Under the pieces are notes generated by a model. The model ran no database searches. It was given only the letters and a program-made list of their open reading frames with translations, and was not told the DNA's origin. From positions 62,001-126,000 of the forward strand of contig CAYPFY010000007.1 of assembly GCA_964410105.1 (NCBI GenBank): DNA of 64,000 nucleotides, written 5' to 3'. Both the position numbers and the translations under genes were made by a program. Origin of the DNA: CAYPFY01 sp964410105. GTDB lineage: Bacteria; Bacteroidota; Ignavibacteria; UBA10030; SZUA-254. Positions 33,571-41,267 of this stretch are shown piece by piece (within the stretch, counting starts at the first letter, position 1; each line of letters starts with the position of its first letter).

Positions 33571-34118
33571 AGCGAAACTCCTGCGAGATCGGCATCGGAC
33601 AGCACGCGAATCAGGGCACCCTTTTCGGTGGTAACGACCTCAATGATCTCGTGCGGGAAATCCTTGAGAAGTTCGTCAAGGGAAGAGCCGTTCTTCAGCG
33701 GGCCGAAGAGCGACTCTCCCACGATGACAGGCTGCCCGCGTTTACCCTCCAGGGTTGGAATGATAATATTCTTCTTCGAAGTCCAGAATCCCTGGAGGAC
33801 GTTGACGAGAAGCGTTTGCGAAAGAAACGGAGCGGTGATCGGGCAGATGAGGGCGCCGTGGAGATCATCCGGGATGAGCAGGTTGAGACCATCGACGAGG
33901 GCGGCCGATTCTGATGACGCTGTTCCGACGGTCCCGTCGAACCAGTCCAGGTTCGTCCCCTCGGTCGAATCGAGCATGATAACGATTCTAAAAACCTGGG
34001 CACGATGCAGGGCATCGACCATGAATTGAAGCAGCGGCCTGTCCCCGATCTTCGCGACGGCAAGCGGGGTGCCGCGAGCGCCTTGGGCCCGGCAAGCGAG
34101 GATGACGGCTGAGATCAC
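33567..34118 (-). CDS. MobA/MocA-like nucleotidyltransferase, divergent
   Basis: A 183-residue Rossmann-like nucleotidyltransferase expected to attach GMP or CMP to the molybdenum cofactor. It has the general layout of the family: SAVILACRAQGARGTPLAVAKIGDRPLLQF in place of the usual LAxGxSxRMGxxK loop, ICPITAPFLS in place of the CDxP motif, then a QPVIVGESLFGPLKN segment typical of MocA. The nucleotide loop is clearly degraded from the canonical pattern, so activity or base preference is unclear. It begins with GTG and is coupled to moeA. Its own promoter lies upstream. MocA (CTP, for xanthine dehydrogenase) suits the context better than MobA. Confidence 0.7.
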   Translation of the reverse strand: MISAVILACRAQGARGTPLAVAKIGDRPLLQFMVDALHRAQVFRIVIMLDSTEGTNLDWFDGTVGTASSESAALVDGLNLLIPDDLHGALICPITAPFLSQTLLVNVLQGFWTSKKNIIIPTLEGKRGQPVIVGESLFGPLKNGSSLDELLKDFPHEIIEVVTTEKGALIRVLSDADLAGVSL

Positions 34119-34148
34119 AACAGTTCAGGCGATCGTGATACGTATTAA

Positions 34149-34177
34149 AATATACTTCCCCGGGCCACGAAGTGCAA
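34149..34177 (-). promoter_or_regulatory. Promoter of the mobA-like/moeA/moaD/moaE operon
   Basis: Minus strand: TTGCAC, 17 bases, TATATT, about 31 bases before the GTG. It separates the cofactor genes from the purine run upstream. Confidence 0.6.
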
Positions 34178-34180
34178 GAA

Positions 34181-35380
34181 TCAGGTTACGATCGAGCGCT
34201 TCCGCGGCACATCCCGGTAGGCGCGGGTCCGAACGATTTTCTCAATTTCCTCTAGTGCCGAAAGAACTTCCTCATCCGTCGAATAAAAATGCGGCGCGAT
34301 ACGGATCCCCGAGCCTTCTCGATAATCCACGAGGAAGCCTCGCTCAAGAAGTTTTCGCGAAATCTCATATGCACGCGGCATATCGAGCGTGACCGTGCCG
34401 GCACGTTCTTCGGGGTTCAGCGGGGAAGCGATCCTGACCCCCTGGCGCCGGCCCTCTTCGACGACGAGAGCGGTTTGTCTCCTCGACTTCGATCGGATGG
34501 CAGCCGCACCGATCTTCGTGATGATCCGGGGGCCCTCCCGGGCGGCGTAGAGAGAAGGGATCGAGGGAGTACCGGTGAGGAACCGTTCGGGACCGGGCGC
34601 ATAATCCATGGAGAGGTCAAAGGCGAAGGGCTTCGTGTGGGCGGCCCAGCCCGTGATTTTCGGTCTGAGCGACCTCCTGAGCTCTGGCCGAACCCAGAGA
34701 AACGCTCCGCCAGGACCACCGCAGAGCCACTTCAGGACCCCGCCGACGAGCATATCAGCCCCCAGCGACCGGACGTCAACCGGGATACAGCCCACCGAAT
34801 GGTATGCGTCAACAATCACCTTGGCTCCGACGCGGTGTGCTTTTTGCGAAATGGCCCGCACGTCCTGGATGAAGGAGCTCCTGAAAAGCACATGAGACAC
34901 AGAAACGAGGAGAGTCCGCTCATCGATGGCGCGAAGGAGCCGGTCGGTGTCCATGTGAATTCCGTCCGGCGAGTGCACGAGCCTGAGGCGGGCTCCGAGC
35001 GCGCGCCCGAGTTTTTCATAGACATAGAGCGTTGAAGGAAACTCCATATCTGTCGTAACAATCCTGTTCCTCTTCCCCCGGAAATGAAAGCAGGAGATCA
35101 GCATCGCCTGGAGGAGGGTACAATTCGGATGCATCGAGATCTCCCGCGAACCGGCTCCGATGAGCGGGGCGAGGGAGTCGCCGACGGAGACAGACATATC
35201 CCACCACGAATCCGACCATGCCTGAACACCGCGTGCGGCCCACGTCTCGGCATACGATTTCATCGCCGATGACACGCTGCGTGGCATCGCCCCAAGTGAA
35301 TTCGAAATGAGATAGGTGGACCGGGCGAGGATCGGAAACTCCTTCCTCCACCGCAGGAGCCTGTCATCCCGCCGGATCAT
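34181..35380 (-). CDS. PLP-dependent class V aminotransferase-fold enzyme, kynureninase-like
   Basis: Shows the kynureninase-like N-terminus STYLISNSLGAMPRSV with WAARGVQAWSDSWWD, a PLP-pocket Asp in IVDAYHSVGCIPVDV, and the PLP-binding Lys in VGGVLKWLCGGPGGAFLWV. Length 399. Class V enzymes include kynureninases and cysteine desulfurases, and also the ureidoglycine-glyoxylate aminotransferase of purine breakdown; this one looks closest to kynureninase. No other tryptophan-pathway gene is near. It is coupled (ATGA) to the exported amidohydrolase and is the last gene of the purine run, so a role on a purine or pterin breakdown product is possible but unproven. Confidence 0.8.
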   Translation of the reverse strand: MIRRDDRLLRWRKEFPILARSTYLISNSLGAMPRSVSSAMKSYAETWAARGVQAWSDSWWDMSVSVGDSLAPLIGAGSREISMHPNCTLLQAMLISCFHFRGKRNRIVTTDMEFPSTLYVYEKLGRALGARLRLVHSPDGIHMDTDRLLRAIDERTLLVSVSHVLFRSSFIQDVRAISQKAHRVGAKVIVDAYHSVGCIPVDVRSLGADMLVGGVLKWLCGGPGGAFLWVRPELRRSLRPKITGWAAHTKPFAFDLSMDYAPGPERFLTGTPSIPSLYAAREGPRIITKIGAAAIRSKSRRQTALVVEEGRRQGVRIASPLNPEERAGTVTLDMPRAYEISRKLLERGFLVDYREGSGIRIAPHFYSTDEEVLSALEEIEKIVRTRAYRDVPRKRSIVT

Positions 35381-36714
35381 TGCTTTGAAAGCTTCAGCAG
35401 ATCCTCGTGGTCAAAGAAAACTCCCCCCTTTATGATAGTACGAACGGTGCGCGTATTGCGGATATTCTCGGACGGATCGGCATCCAGGATGAGGAGATCT
35501 GCGCGCAGCCCGTTGGAGATGATGCCGACACGTGATCCGAGGAATTGTCCCCCGGTCGTCGTCGCAACGGCGATCGCCTGGATTGGAGTGAGACCTGCTT
35601 CCACCATATACTCCATCTCGAGGTGCGCCGCGATCCCGGGGAACGCCCACATGTCGGTCCCCATGGCGACGGAGCCATAATTTGTGATCACCGACATCAT
35701 ATTCTCCCGCAGTATGGAAAGATGGTTCTTCACATACGTTCCATTCGGATACCGGTCGTGGTAACGTTTCGCATATGCGGAATCGGTATACTCCCTGACA
35801 GTCTGATCCGGGAGAGCCGCACGGAACCGTTCGTCTGCCAGAACTTTTTTGACGAAGCCATTCACATCGGCGAGAAACTCATAGAGGCAGAAGGTGGGAA
35901 TATAGAACTCGAGCTTTCCGGGAATCGCAGAAACGAACGGCGCGCTGAGATGCTCGTCGAGGATTCCGTGGACGAAAGCCGAGACGCCCGCCTCCTGGGC
36001 TTCGGAGGCTTCGGTGAAAGTCGGGGCATGAACTTCCGTAAAAATATTCTGACGTGTCGCCTCATCGATGAGAGCCCGCATCACATCAGGGTTCATCTTT
36101 TCGAGCGGCGCCAGGGGGTCTCGGCACCAACCCATCCCGTCGTACATAAGCTTGATCCGGGAGATCCCCTTCGCCTTCACCTTAGCGATCTGAGCGCGGG
36201 CTTCTTCGGGAGTTTTGGGGAACCTGTTGACCGCAGTATCAGGAGGAAAGCCCTCGCCCCACCAGCCGTGCTGCGCGGTAAAAATCGGTGCCACGGGAAA
36301 AATCCGGGGAGAGCGGCTCGTGTCGGGCAGGGTTTGGATCTCAATCGCCTTCCCTTCGTCTGTTGACTCAAACATACAATTCGCTGACGTCACCCCCCAG
36401 GCGAGAAGCTGCAGCAGATCCCTCGGGGATCCGTAATGAATATGTGAATCAATCAGCCCGGGGATAATGAACTTACCCCGAATGTCGATCACCTCGGCAT
36501 TCGGCGGAATGATCACAAAACCTCTCCCCCCGGCGCCGACGATCATTCCCCTGTCGATCACGATCACCGCATCGCGGATAGGGTGTTTTGCGATGCCGTC
36601 GATCAGTGTCGCTCCGCTAAGCACTATGGGAGGCCTGGCGAAAAGAGTGCTTGGGACAAGCACCAGAATTGGCGCGAGCCTCACGAGAGATTTTGAGAGC
36701 GATGAGAGGATCAC
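35377..36714 (-). CDS. Exported amidohydrolase-family protein
   Basis: N-terminal signal-like segment (LVRLAPILVLVPSTLFA). Amidohydrolase barrel: PGLIDSHIHYG, ISRIKLMYDGMG (Lys position), EVHAPTF, FVHGILDEH, and SVAMGTDMWAFPG with the Asp ligand. It differs from cytosolic allantoinase or guanine deaminase by export and by a long loop between the strands. Substrate unknown. GTG start overlapping xdhC (GTGA), and stop overlapping the kynureninase-like gene. Its position in a purine operon suggests an extracellular or periplasmic cyclic amide as substrate (inference). Confidence 0.8.
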   Translation of the reverse strand: MILSSLSKSLVRLAPILVLVPSTLFARPPIVLSGATLIDGIAKHPIRDAVIVIDRGMIVGAGGRGFVIIPPNAEVIDIRGKFIIPGLIDSHIHYGSPRDLLQLLAWGVTSANCMFESTDEGKAIEIQTLPDTSRSPRIFPVAPIFTAQHGWWGEGFPPDTAVNRFPKTPEEARAQIAKVKAKGISRIKLMYDGMGWCRDPLAPLEKMNPDVMRALIDEATRQNIFTEVHAPTFTEASEAQEAGVSAFVHGILDEHLSAPFVSAIPGKLEFYIPTFCLYEFLADVNGFVKKVLADERFRAALPDQTVREYTDSAYAKRYHDRYPNGTYVKNHLSILRENMMSVITNYGSVAMGTDMWAFPGIAAHLEMEYMVEAGLTPIQAIAVATTTGGQFLGSRVGIISNGLRADLLILDADPSENIRNTRTVRTIIKGGVFFDHEDLLKLSKQ

Positions 36715-37799
36715 GCTCGATGGCCGGGAAAATCCAGGGCGGCGGATTTGTGACGGAGAGGCAGATTTTTCCCGCGCCGGATCCGGATCATTTCGGCGAC
36801 CACGCTCACGGCGATCTCCTCGGCGGTTGCAGCGCCGATCTCAAGGCCGACCGGCGAATAAACGCGGCGGAGCGAGCCGGGGGAAATCCCCCGCTCCACG
36901 ATATGCTCGTAGGTGGCGAGAACCTTGCGCTTGCTTCCGATCATGCCGATATAACGCGCCGGAGTTTGAATCACGCGTTCGAGGATCTCCTCGTCACGCA
37001 GGTGTCCCCGGGTCACAATAATCACGAAGGTGGACGGCCGGATATCTACGCTGTCGAACGCCGTCAGGAAATCGACGGCAAGAGTCTCGGCGGCGTCGGG
37101 AAAGCTCGTCTGATTTGCAAAAGAGGGCCGGTCATCAATGACCGTGACACGGAACCCGGCCATCGCGGCGATGCGGCAAACATATCGTGAGACGTGGCCG
37201 CCGCCGAAAATGATTAAAGGGGGACGTCCGGGAACCGGCTCGACAAGGAATTCGCCGTCCGGCGAAGGGGCGCGTTGGGATTGCTCGAGACGGCACGCCT
37301 TGTCAAAAACCGCCTGCAGCTCGCCCTGGTCCGCCGGCGGGGGGGCGAACTGCGTCGCGGCTTCGGGAGATCCTGTCGAGACGATGAATTTTCGTCCCCG
37401 CGAGCCATCGGGGCGGAGCAGAGTAACCAGGCCGCAATCCTCTCCGTCGTCCCGGAGCTGCCGAATTTTTTTCAGAACCGGGACATCCTCGCGGCTGATC
37501 GGTTCGATCAGAACATCCACGCTCCCCCCGCAGATAAGCCCGTGTTCGGCGCTATCTTCGTTCAGGTGAAATTTTAGAACCGAATATTTTGACGAATCGT
37601 AAAGACGGGCAGCCTGAGCCAGGACATCTCCCTCCATGCAGCCGCCGCCCACCGTGCCGGCGGATGATCTCCCCCCCTCATTCACAATCATCTTCGACAG
37701 AGCTCCGGCGGGCGTCGATCCGGATGTCGCCACGATGGTCGCGAGCATCACATGATCCTCAAATTTCAGAGCCGTCAACAGTTTATCAAGAAAATCCAT
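36711..37799 (-). CDS. xdhC: XdhC-type molybdenum cofactor insertion/sulfuration protein
   Basis: A chaperone that binds molybdenum cofactor and delivers its sulfurated form to xanthine dehydrogenase. N-terminal XdhC_CoxI domain: VATSGSTPAGALSKMIV, GTVGGGCMEGDVL, GLICGGSVDVLIEP. C-terminal Rossmann domain: PPLIIFGGGHVSRYV, FRVTVIDDRPSFAN, VTRGHLRDEEILE, RYIGMIGSKRKV, VYSPVGLEIGAATAEEIAVSV. Length 363. The ATG chosen follows the deaminase stop by one base; an in-frame ATG nine codons earlier lies inside that gene. It lies 6 kb from the dehydrogenase genes but in the same run. Confidence 0.93.
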   Translation of the reverse strand: MDFLDKLLTALKFEDHVMLATIVATSGSTPAGALSKMIVNEGGRSSAGTVGGGCMEGDVLAQAARLYDSSKYSVLKFHLNEDSAEHGLICGGSVDVLIEPISREDVPVLKKIRQLRDDGEDCGLVTLLRPDGSRGRKFIVSTGSPEAATQFAPPPADQGELQAVFDKACRLEQSQRAPSPDGEFLVEPVPGRPPLIIFGGGHVSRYVCRIAAMAGFRVTVIDDRPSFANQTSFPDAAETLAVDFLTAFDSVDIRPSTFVIIVTRGHLRDEEILERVIQTPARYIGMIGSKRKVLATYEHIVERGISPGSLRRVYSPVGLEIGAATAEEIAVSVVAEMIRIRRGKNLPLRHKSAALDFPGHRA

Positions 37800-37800
37800 T

Positions 37801-38238
37801 TCAGGACCCGACGCCGATATCCTCATTCCATAACAAGGGAAAACTCCGTATAAATCCCTGCATCATATCGGCACATTCGCCGAGATCAAGATTAACCACC
37901 TGGACGCCGTGCTCCTTCAAGAACCCCTCCGCCCCCGGAAACGTTCGCGCTTCTCCGACCACAACTTTTGGAATCCGGAACTGTACGATAGCCCCGGCGC
38001 AGAGGTAGCACGGCATCAGAGTCGAGTAAAGAAGAGTAGAGCGATAGACGCCGACGCGTCCCGCATTGATCAGGCAATCGATCTCGGCGTGCTTCATCGG
38101 ATTCTCTTCCTGGACGCGCCGATTGCGCCCCCGGCCGATGATCACCCCGGAACGGACGAGGACAGACCCGATGGGGATCCCCCCCTCTTGCAATCCCCTC
38201 CTCGCCTCATCGATGGCAGCTTTCATGAAGGGGTCCAT
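37801..38238 (-). CDS. Cytosine deaminase, yeast Fcy1-like (zinc nucleobase deaminase)
   Basis: A 145-residue zinc deaminase of the CDA fold: MKAAIDEARRGLQEGGIPIG, zinc ligand and proton shuttle in KHAEIDCL, and the two Cys ligands in LMPCYLCAGAI. The rest tracks the yeast cytosine deaminase pattern very well (LLYSTLMPCYLC, PKVVVGEA, HGVQVVNLD, the ending WNEDIG), better than guanine deaminase. It would turn cytosine to uracil or act on a related base. It overlaps the PuuD-like gene (ATGA) and precedes xdhC, in the middle of the purine run. Confidence 0.88.
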   Translation of the reverse strand: MDPFMKAAIDEARRGLQEGGIPIGSVLVRSGVIIGRGRNRRVQEENPMKHAEIDCLINAGRVGVYRSTLLYSTLMPCYLCAGAIVQFRIPKVVVGEARTFPGAEGFLKEHGVQVVNLDLGECADMMQGFIRSFPLLWNEDIGVGS

Positions 38239-39041
38239 CACGCCCTCCTGATAACCTTTGCGGCCCCCCAGCCGACGAGGATAAGCAGGGAAAGAATGGC
38301 CCAATTCAGAGAGTCGCCGTAGGAAGTGACGGGAAAATGATTGCTGATCATAATAAAAACCACGGGCACGGCCATAAAGGTATTATGCTTCGACCGTTGT
38401 TTCGCTCTCTCCCCGAGAGACAGGTCGGGCTCTTCCCTTCGCTCCAGCGCGGCTACCATCCTTCTCTGCGCGGGAATGATGCGAATCCAAACATTCAGTG
38501 TCATGAGCGTACCGAGCAGAGCCCCGGCATGCATATAAGCGGCGCGACCCCCCATCAGCCGGGTGAGAGCGAAAATGGCCCCCACCAGCAGCAGATATGA
38601 CACGACGACAGCGGATTTCTCGTGGCGGGCGAGCCGGGATTTCCATAAAAAATCATAGACTGGCCAGGCGAGGACGATCGAGCCAATGCCTGCGATCATC
38701 GGGATTGTCTCTTCCATATTCTCGTCTACCATGAGTCCGCCGAGGTAATAGACAAGGATGAGCAGCGTTATCCCGCTCATCCATGTAATTGCCGCCTCCC
38801 ACCTGAACCAGTGAAGCGTGGAGGGCATCAAGCGGGGGCTCTTCTGCTTACCCACAAGGTAAAACCCACCGCTATGGACCATCCAGACATGCTCTTCGGG
38901 GCTGCCCTCTGATTCAGAGAAGCGGCCATCGAGCCAGGTGAAAAAATAAGTCTGGCCGACCCACATGATACCGGCAAACACATGGATCCAGCGAGCGGCC
39001 AGATTGAGCCATTCGCTCAGATTAAACTCGGAACCATCCAT
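38238..39041 (-). CDS. PuuD-type membrane urate oxidase without the cytochrome c domain
   Basis: 267 residues, about seven membrane segments, matching the Urate_ox_N (DUF989) domain of Pseudomonas PuuD: LAARWIHVFAGIMWVGQTYFFTWLD, WMVHSGGFYLVGKQK, LHWFRWEAAITWMSG, the YMHAGALLGTLMTLNVW helix and NHFPVTSYG. Several conserved histidines lie in or near membrane segments. PuuD proteins normally continue for another 100-plus residues with a cytochrome c (CxxCH); here the gene ends and no CxxCH protein follows. It lies next to uraH, as a urate oxidase would. It probably oxidises urate to 5-hydroxyisourate and hands electrons to a separate acceptor. Confidence 0.88.
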   Translation of the reverse strand: MDGSEFNLSEWLNLAARWIHVFAGIMWVGQTYFFTWLDGRFSESEGSPEEHVWMVHSGGFYLVGKQKSPRLMPSTLHWFRWEAAITWMSGITLLILVYYLGGLMVDENMEETIPMIAGIGSIVLAWPVYDFLWKSRLARHEKSAVVVSYLLLVGAIFALTRLMGGRAAYMHAGALLGTLMTLNVWIRIIPAQRRMVAALERREEPDLSLGERAKQRSKHNTFMAVPVVFIMISNHFPVTSYGDSLNWAILSLLILVGWGAAKVIRRA

Positions 39042-39047
39042 TGAGCG

Positions 39048-39395
39048 TCAGCTCCCCCGGTAGGTGCTGTATCCAAACGGACTGAGAAGCAGCGGGATAT
39101 GGTAATGGGCAGAGGAATCCCGCACCGTAAAAACAACGGGAACAGACGGGTAGAGCCCTTCGGTCCCCCGGGATCGAAAATACTGTTCGGTATGGAACGT
39201 CAGGCGATACATCCCGGCGGGGATTTGGGCGTCGGGTTTAAGCAAGCCGCTGAGGCGTCCGTCCGAATCAGTTTCACCCCGTGCAATCTCCTTCCACTGC
39301 CCGCCGGAGGATTGACTCTCCAGAATCACCGTGATCCCTGCGGCAGGCATGCCACGGCTCGTATCGAGAACATGGGTTGAAATCGGGCTTTTCAT
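39048..39395 (-). CDS. uraH: 5-hydroxyisourate hydrolase
   Basis: A transthyretin-like enzyme that hydrolyses 5-hydroxyisourate to OHCU, step two after urate oxidase. The N-terminal STHVLDTSRGMPA with catalytic His, RLTFHTEQYF, and the diagnostic C-terminal YRGS tetrapeptide are present. Length 115. No signal peptide. A GGAGG ribosome site sits six bases before the ATG and overlaps the stop of the DUF6986 gene, showing coupling. Confidence 0.96.
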   Translation of the reverse strand: MKSPISTHVLDTSRGMPAAGITVILESQSSGGQWKEIARGETDSDGRLSGLLKPDAQIPAGMYRLTFHTEQYFRSRGTEGLYPSVPVVFTVRDSSAHYHIPLLLSPFGYSTYRGS

Positions 39396-39396
39396 G

Positions 39397-40761
39397 TCAA
39401 CCTCCGGATGCTTGCTGTCGTTGCTGAAGAATTTTCACAAAAGACCGCGAACGGATCTCTGCGAGAGTGAGCCCGGTGGCAAGCGCCTCCTCCTCGGTGA
39501 TCGCGCCGCAGCTTATGCCCCGGATGAAATAGTTCAAGAGACCCTGTCCCGTGGCGGCATCATCGAACACATCGCCGATCAACGACGCCTGAGCGGCTTT
39601 CTCGACAAAAGTCTTCAGTCGGAGCGATGTGGAATGTAGTCCCGAGAGAAAGAACGAATAGACCGCCGCGTAGCGGACCGGAAGCTGTGCGGGATGGAGA
39701 TCCCACCCCTGGTAGAACGCATTTTGAAGGGAATGGCACACGTGCTGGAAATTGAGGCGCCAGGCCCGGTGGACGGCCAGCTTGTTCTGCTTCTGGCGGG
39801 CGGGCGAGAGCGGCTTTCCGTTTTTCATGATTCTGTACGGTCCGACAGGCATCACATTCGTCGCCCCGTCCGATATCCAGATCCCGGTACCAGCGAGGGC
39901 AACCTTCATCATCTGCCGCGCAAAATCGCACGCCGGGTGAGTCATCGTTTGGAATTCAGCCGTGATATTGAGCGACGCCGTATAATCGTAGACCCCGAAA
40001 TGCGCTCCCACGCAGCGCCCGTCCGCGGCGCCAACAAGGGGAAGGAGGGCTGATTCGCCGCGGTCATTGATGATGGATTGCGGAGTTTCAACCATCAGCT
40101 CCATCCTCAGCGATTTGGACGGAAGAGCGTGAACTCTTTCGAGGCATTCGAACAATTTCACAACGGAAGCAACCTGGGCCGGGAGCGTCACCTTCGGGAG
40201 GGTGACAACAAAATTATCCGGCAGGCGTGACCCCGAGGACTCGAGTAGTGTTGTAAGAAAAATATCGAGAGTGCGTATGCTTCGCGCCTTGAGGTCTTCT
40301 GTAAACGGTTTGATGCGGATCCCGATGAAGGGGGGGAGGGTATGCTCGCGCATGCCGCGCGCCATCTCCCCTGCGGTGGATGCTGCGTGTCCGTCTTCCT
40401 CCTCATCCGGACGGTTGCCATAGCCGTCTTCGAAATCAATTCGGAAATCCTCAACCGGCTCCCGTCTCAGTTTATCGACGACACGATCATAGAGGACTTT
40501 GTGATCGGCGTTTTCCCCGGTCAATCCTAGAGCCCTGGCAAACGAGGACGGACCCGGCGCGTATTCTCTGAGGCTTGCGAGCGCTGCGGCACCGAGTTTG
40601 CGGGCAAGATCGGCTGTGAAGAGCTGGGCCCCGCCGTACACCGTATGCACCGGCTGACGGAGTGGCGATTCCCCAGGGTAACGATCGCGAAAGAGCATAG
40701 TGGCTTGACGGAGGTCCGCATGAACCTCTTCGATGAGGGAGGGTGGAAATGACGAACTCAT
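39397..40761 (-). CDS. DUF6986/HpcH-HpaI aldolase-like protein
   Basis: A 454-residue protein of the CitE/HpcH/malate-synthase-like superfamily. Acidic metal sites appear in FRIDFEDGYGNRPDEEED and in RMELMVETPQSI; others are ADGRCVGAHFGVYDYTAS, DGATNVMPVGPYR and the DLHPAQLPVRYAA segment, all fitting a CoA- or pyruvate-type lyase/synthase barrel. The family (DUF6986) is uncharacterised to my knowledge. Lying between uraD and uraH, it most likely handles a late product, such as glyoxylate released from ureidoglycolate (inference). The ATG overlaps the uraD stop. Confidence 0.75.
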   Translation of the reverse strand: MSSSFPPSLIEEVHADLRQATMLFRDRYPGESPLRQPVHTVYGGAQLFTADLARKLGAAALASLREYAPGPSSFARALGLTGENADHKVLYDRVVDKLRREPVEDFRIDFEDGYGNRPDEEEDGHAASTAGEMARGMREHTLPPFIGIRIKPFTEDLKARSIRTLDIFLTTLLESSGSRLPDNFVVTLPKVTLPAQVASVVKLFECLERVHALPSKSLRMELMVETPQSIINDRGESALLPLVGAADGRCVGAHFGVYDYTASLNITAEFQTMTHPACDFARQMMKVALAGTGIWISDGATNVMPVGPYRIMKNGKPLSPARQKQNKLAVHRAWRLNFQHVCHSLQNAFYQGWDLHPAQLPVRYAAVYSFFLSGLHSTSLRLKTFVEKAAQASLIGDVFDDAATGQGLLNYFIRGISCGAITEEEALATGLTLAEIRSRSFVKILQQRQQASGG

Positions 40762-41267
40762 TGAGCTTCGAATAGGTGTTCGAGCCGGATTCGCGTAATC
40801 TTCGACTGTTCCGCCGCGGCAATCTCGAGCTCCTCGGACGCGTCGTTGCCGAGACGGTTCCTCAGGATTGAAAGCGTCTCCGGGGCCGACTTCCCCGTTG
40901 CGCACACAATAAAAATGAACCCGAATTTAGCCTTGTACATCCTGTTCCCTGCGGCAAGATCCCTGAGGATTCCGTCATCTGCTCGAGACAGCCCCGCCTG
41001 TTCGGCTTGAGACAATTTCGCGCTACGGGGAAAACGGGCGTGAAGGTCGCTCACATCGCCGATCATCGGGTGATGAGAAAAAGCCTCTTTCCAGTCATCG
41101 GCGTCCAGAGAATTCCACACCTCATCGGCAGTTTTTGCGAGATGCTGTGAGTCAAGAAACGGTCTCCTACGAACCATTTCCTCTGCCCAGCGCAAGGCAT
41201 CGCATACTTGACGGAACAAAGTAATAGCATCTCCGGAGGGAAGCATGTTAAGACTCCCGATTGTCAT
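40758..41267 (-). CDS. uraD: OHCU decarboxylase
   Basis: Converts 2-oxo-4-hydroxy-4-carboxy-5-ureidoimidazoline to S-allantoin, step three after urate oxidase. The motifs FSHHPMIGDVSDL (catalytic His), LSQAEQAGLSRADD, NRMYKAKFGFIFIVCATGK and NRLGNDASEELEIAAAEQSKI are typical. Length 169. It overlaps both allantoicase (ATGA) and the aldolase-like gene, so it is strictly coupled. Confidence 0.95.
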   Translation of the reverse strand: MTIGSLNMLPSGDAITLFRQVCDALRWAEEMVRRRPFLDSQHLAKTADEVWNSLDADDWKEAFSHHPMIGDVSDLHARFPRSAKLSQAEQAGLSRADDGILRDLAAGNRMYKAKFGFIFIVCATGKSAPETLSILRNRLGNDASEELEIAAAEQSKITRIRLEHLFEAQ

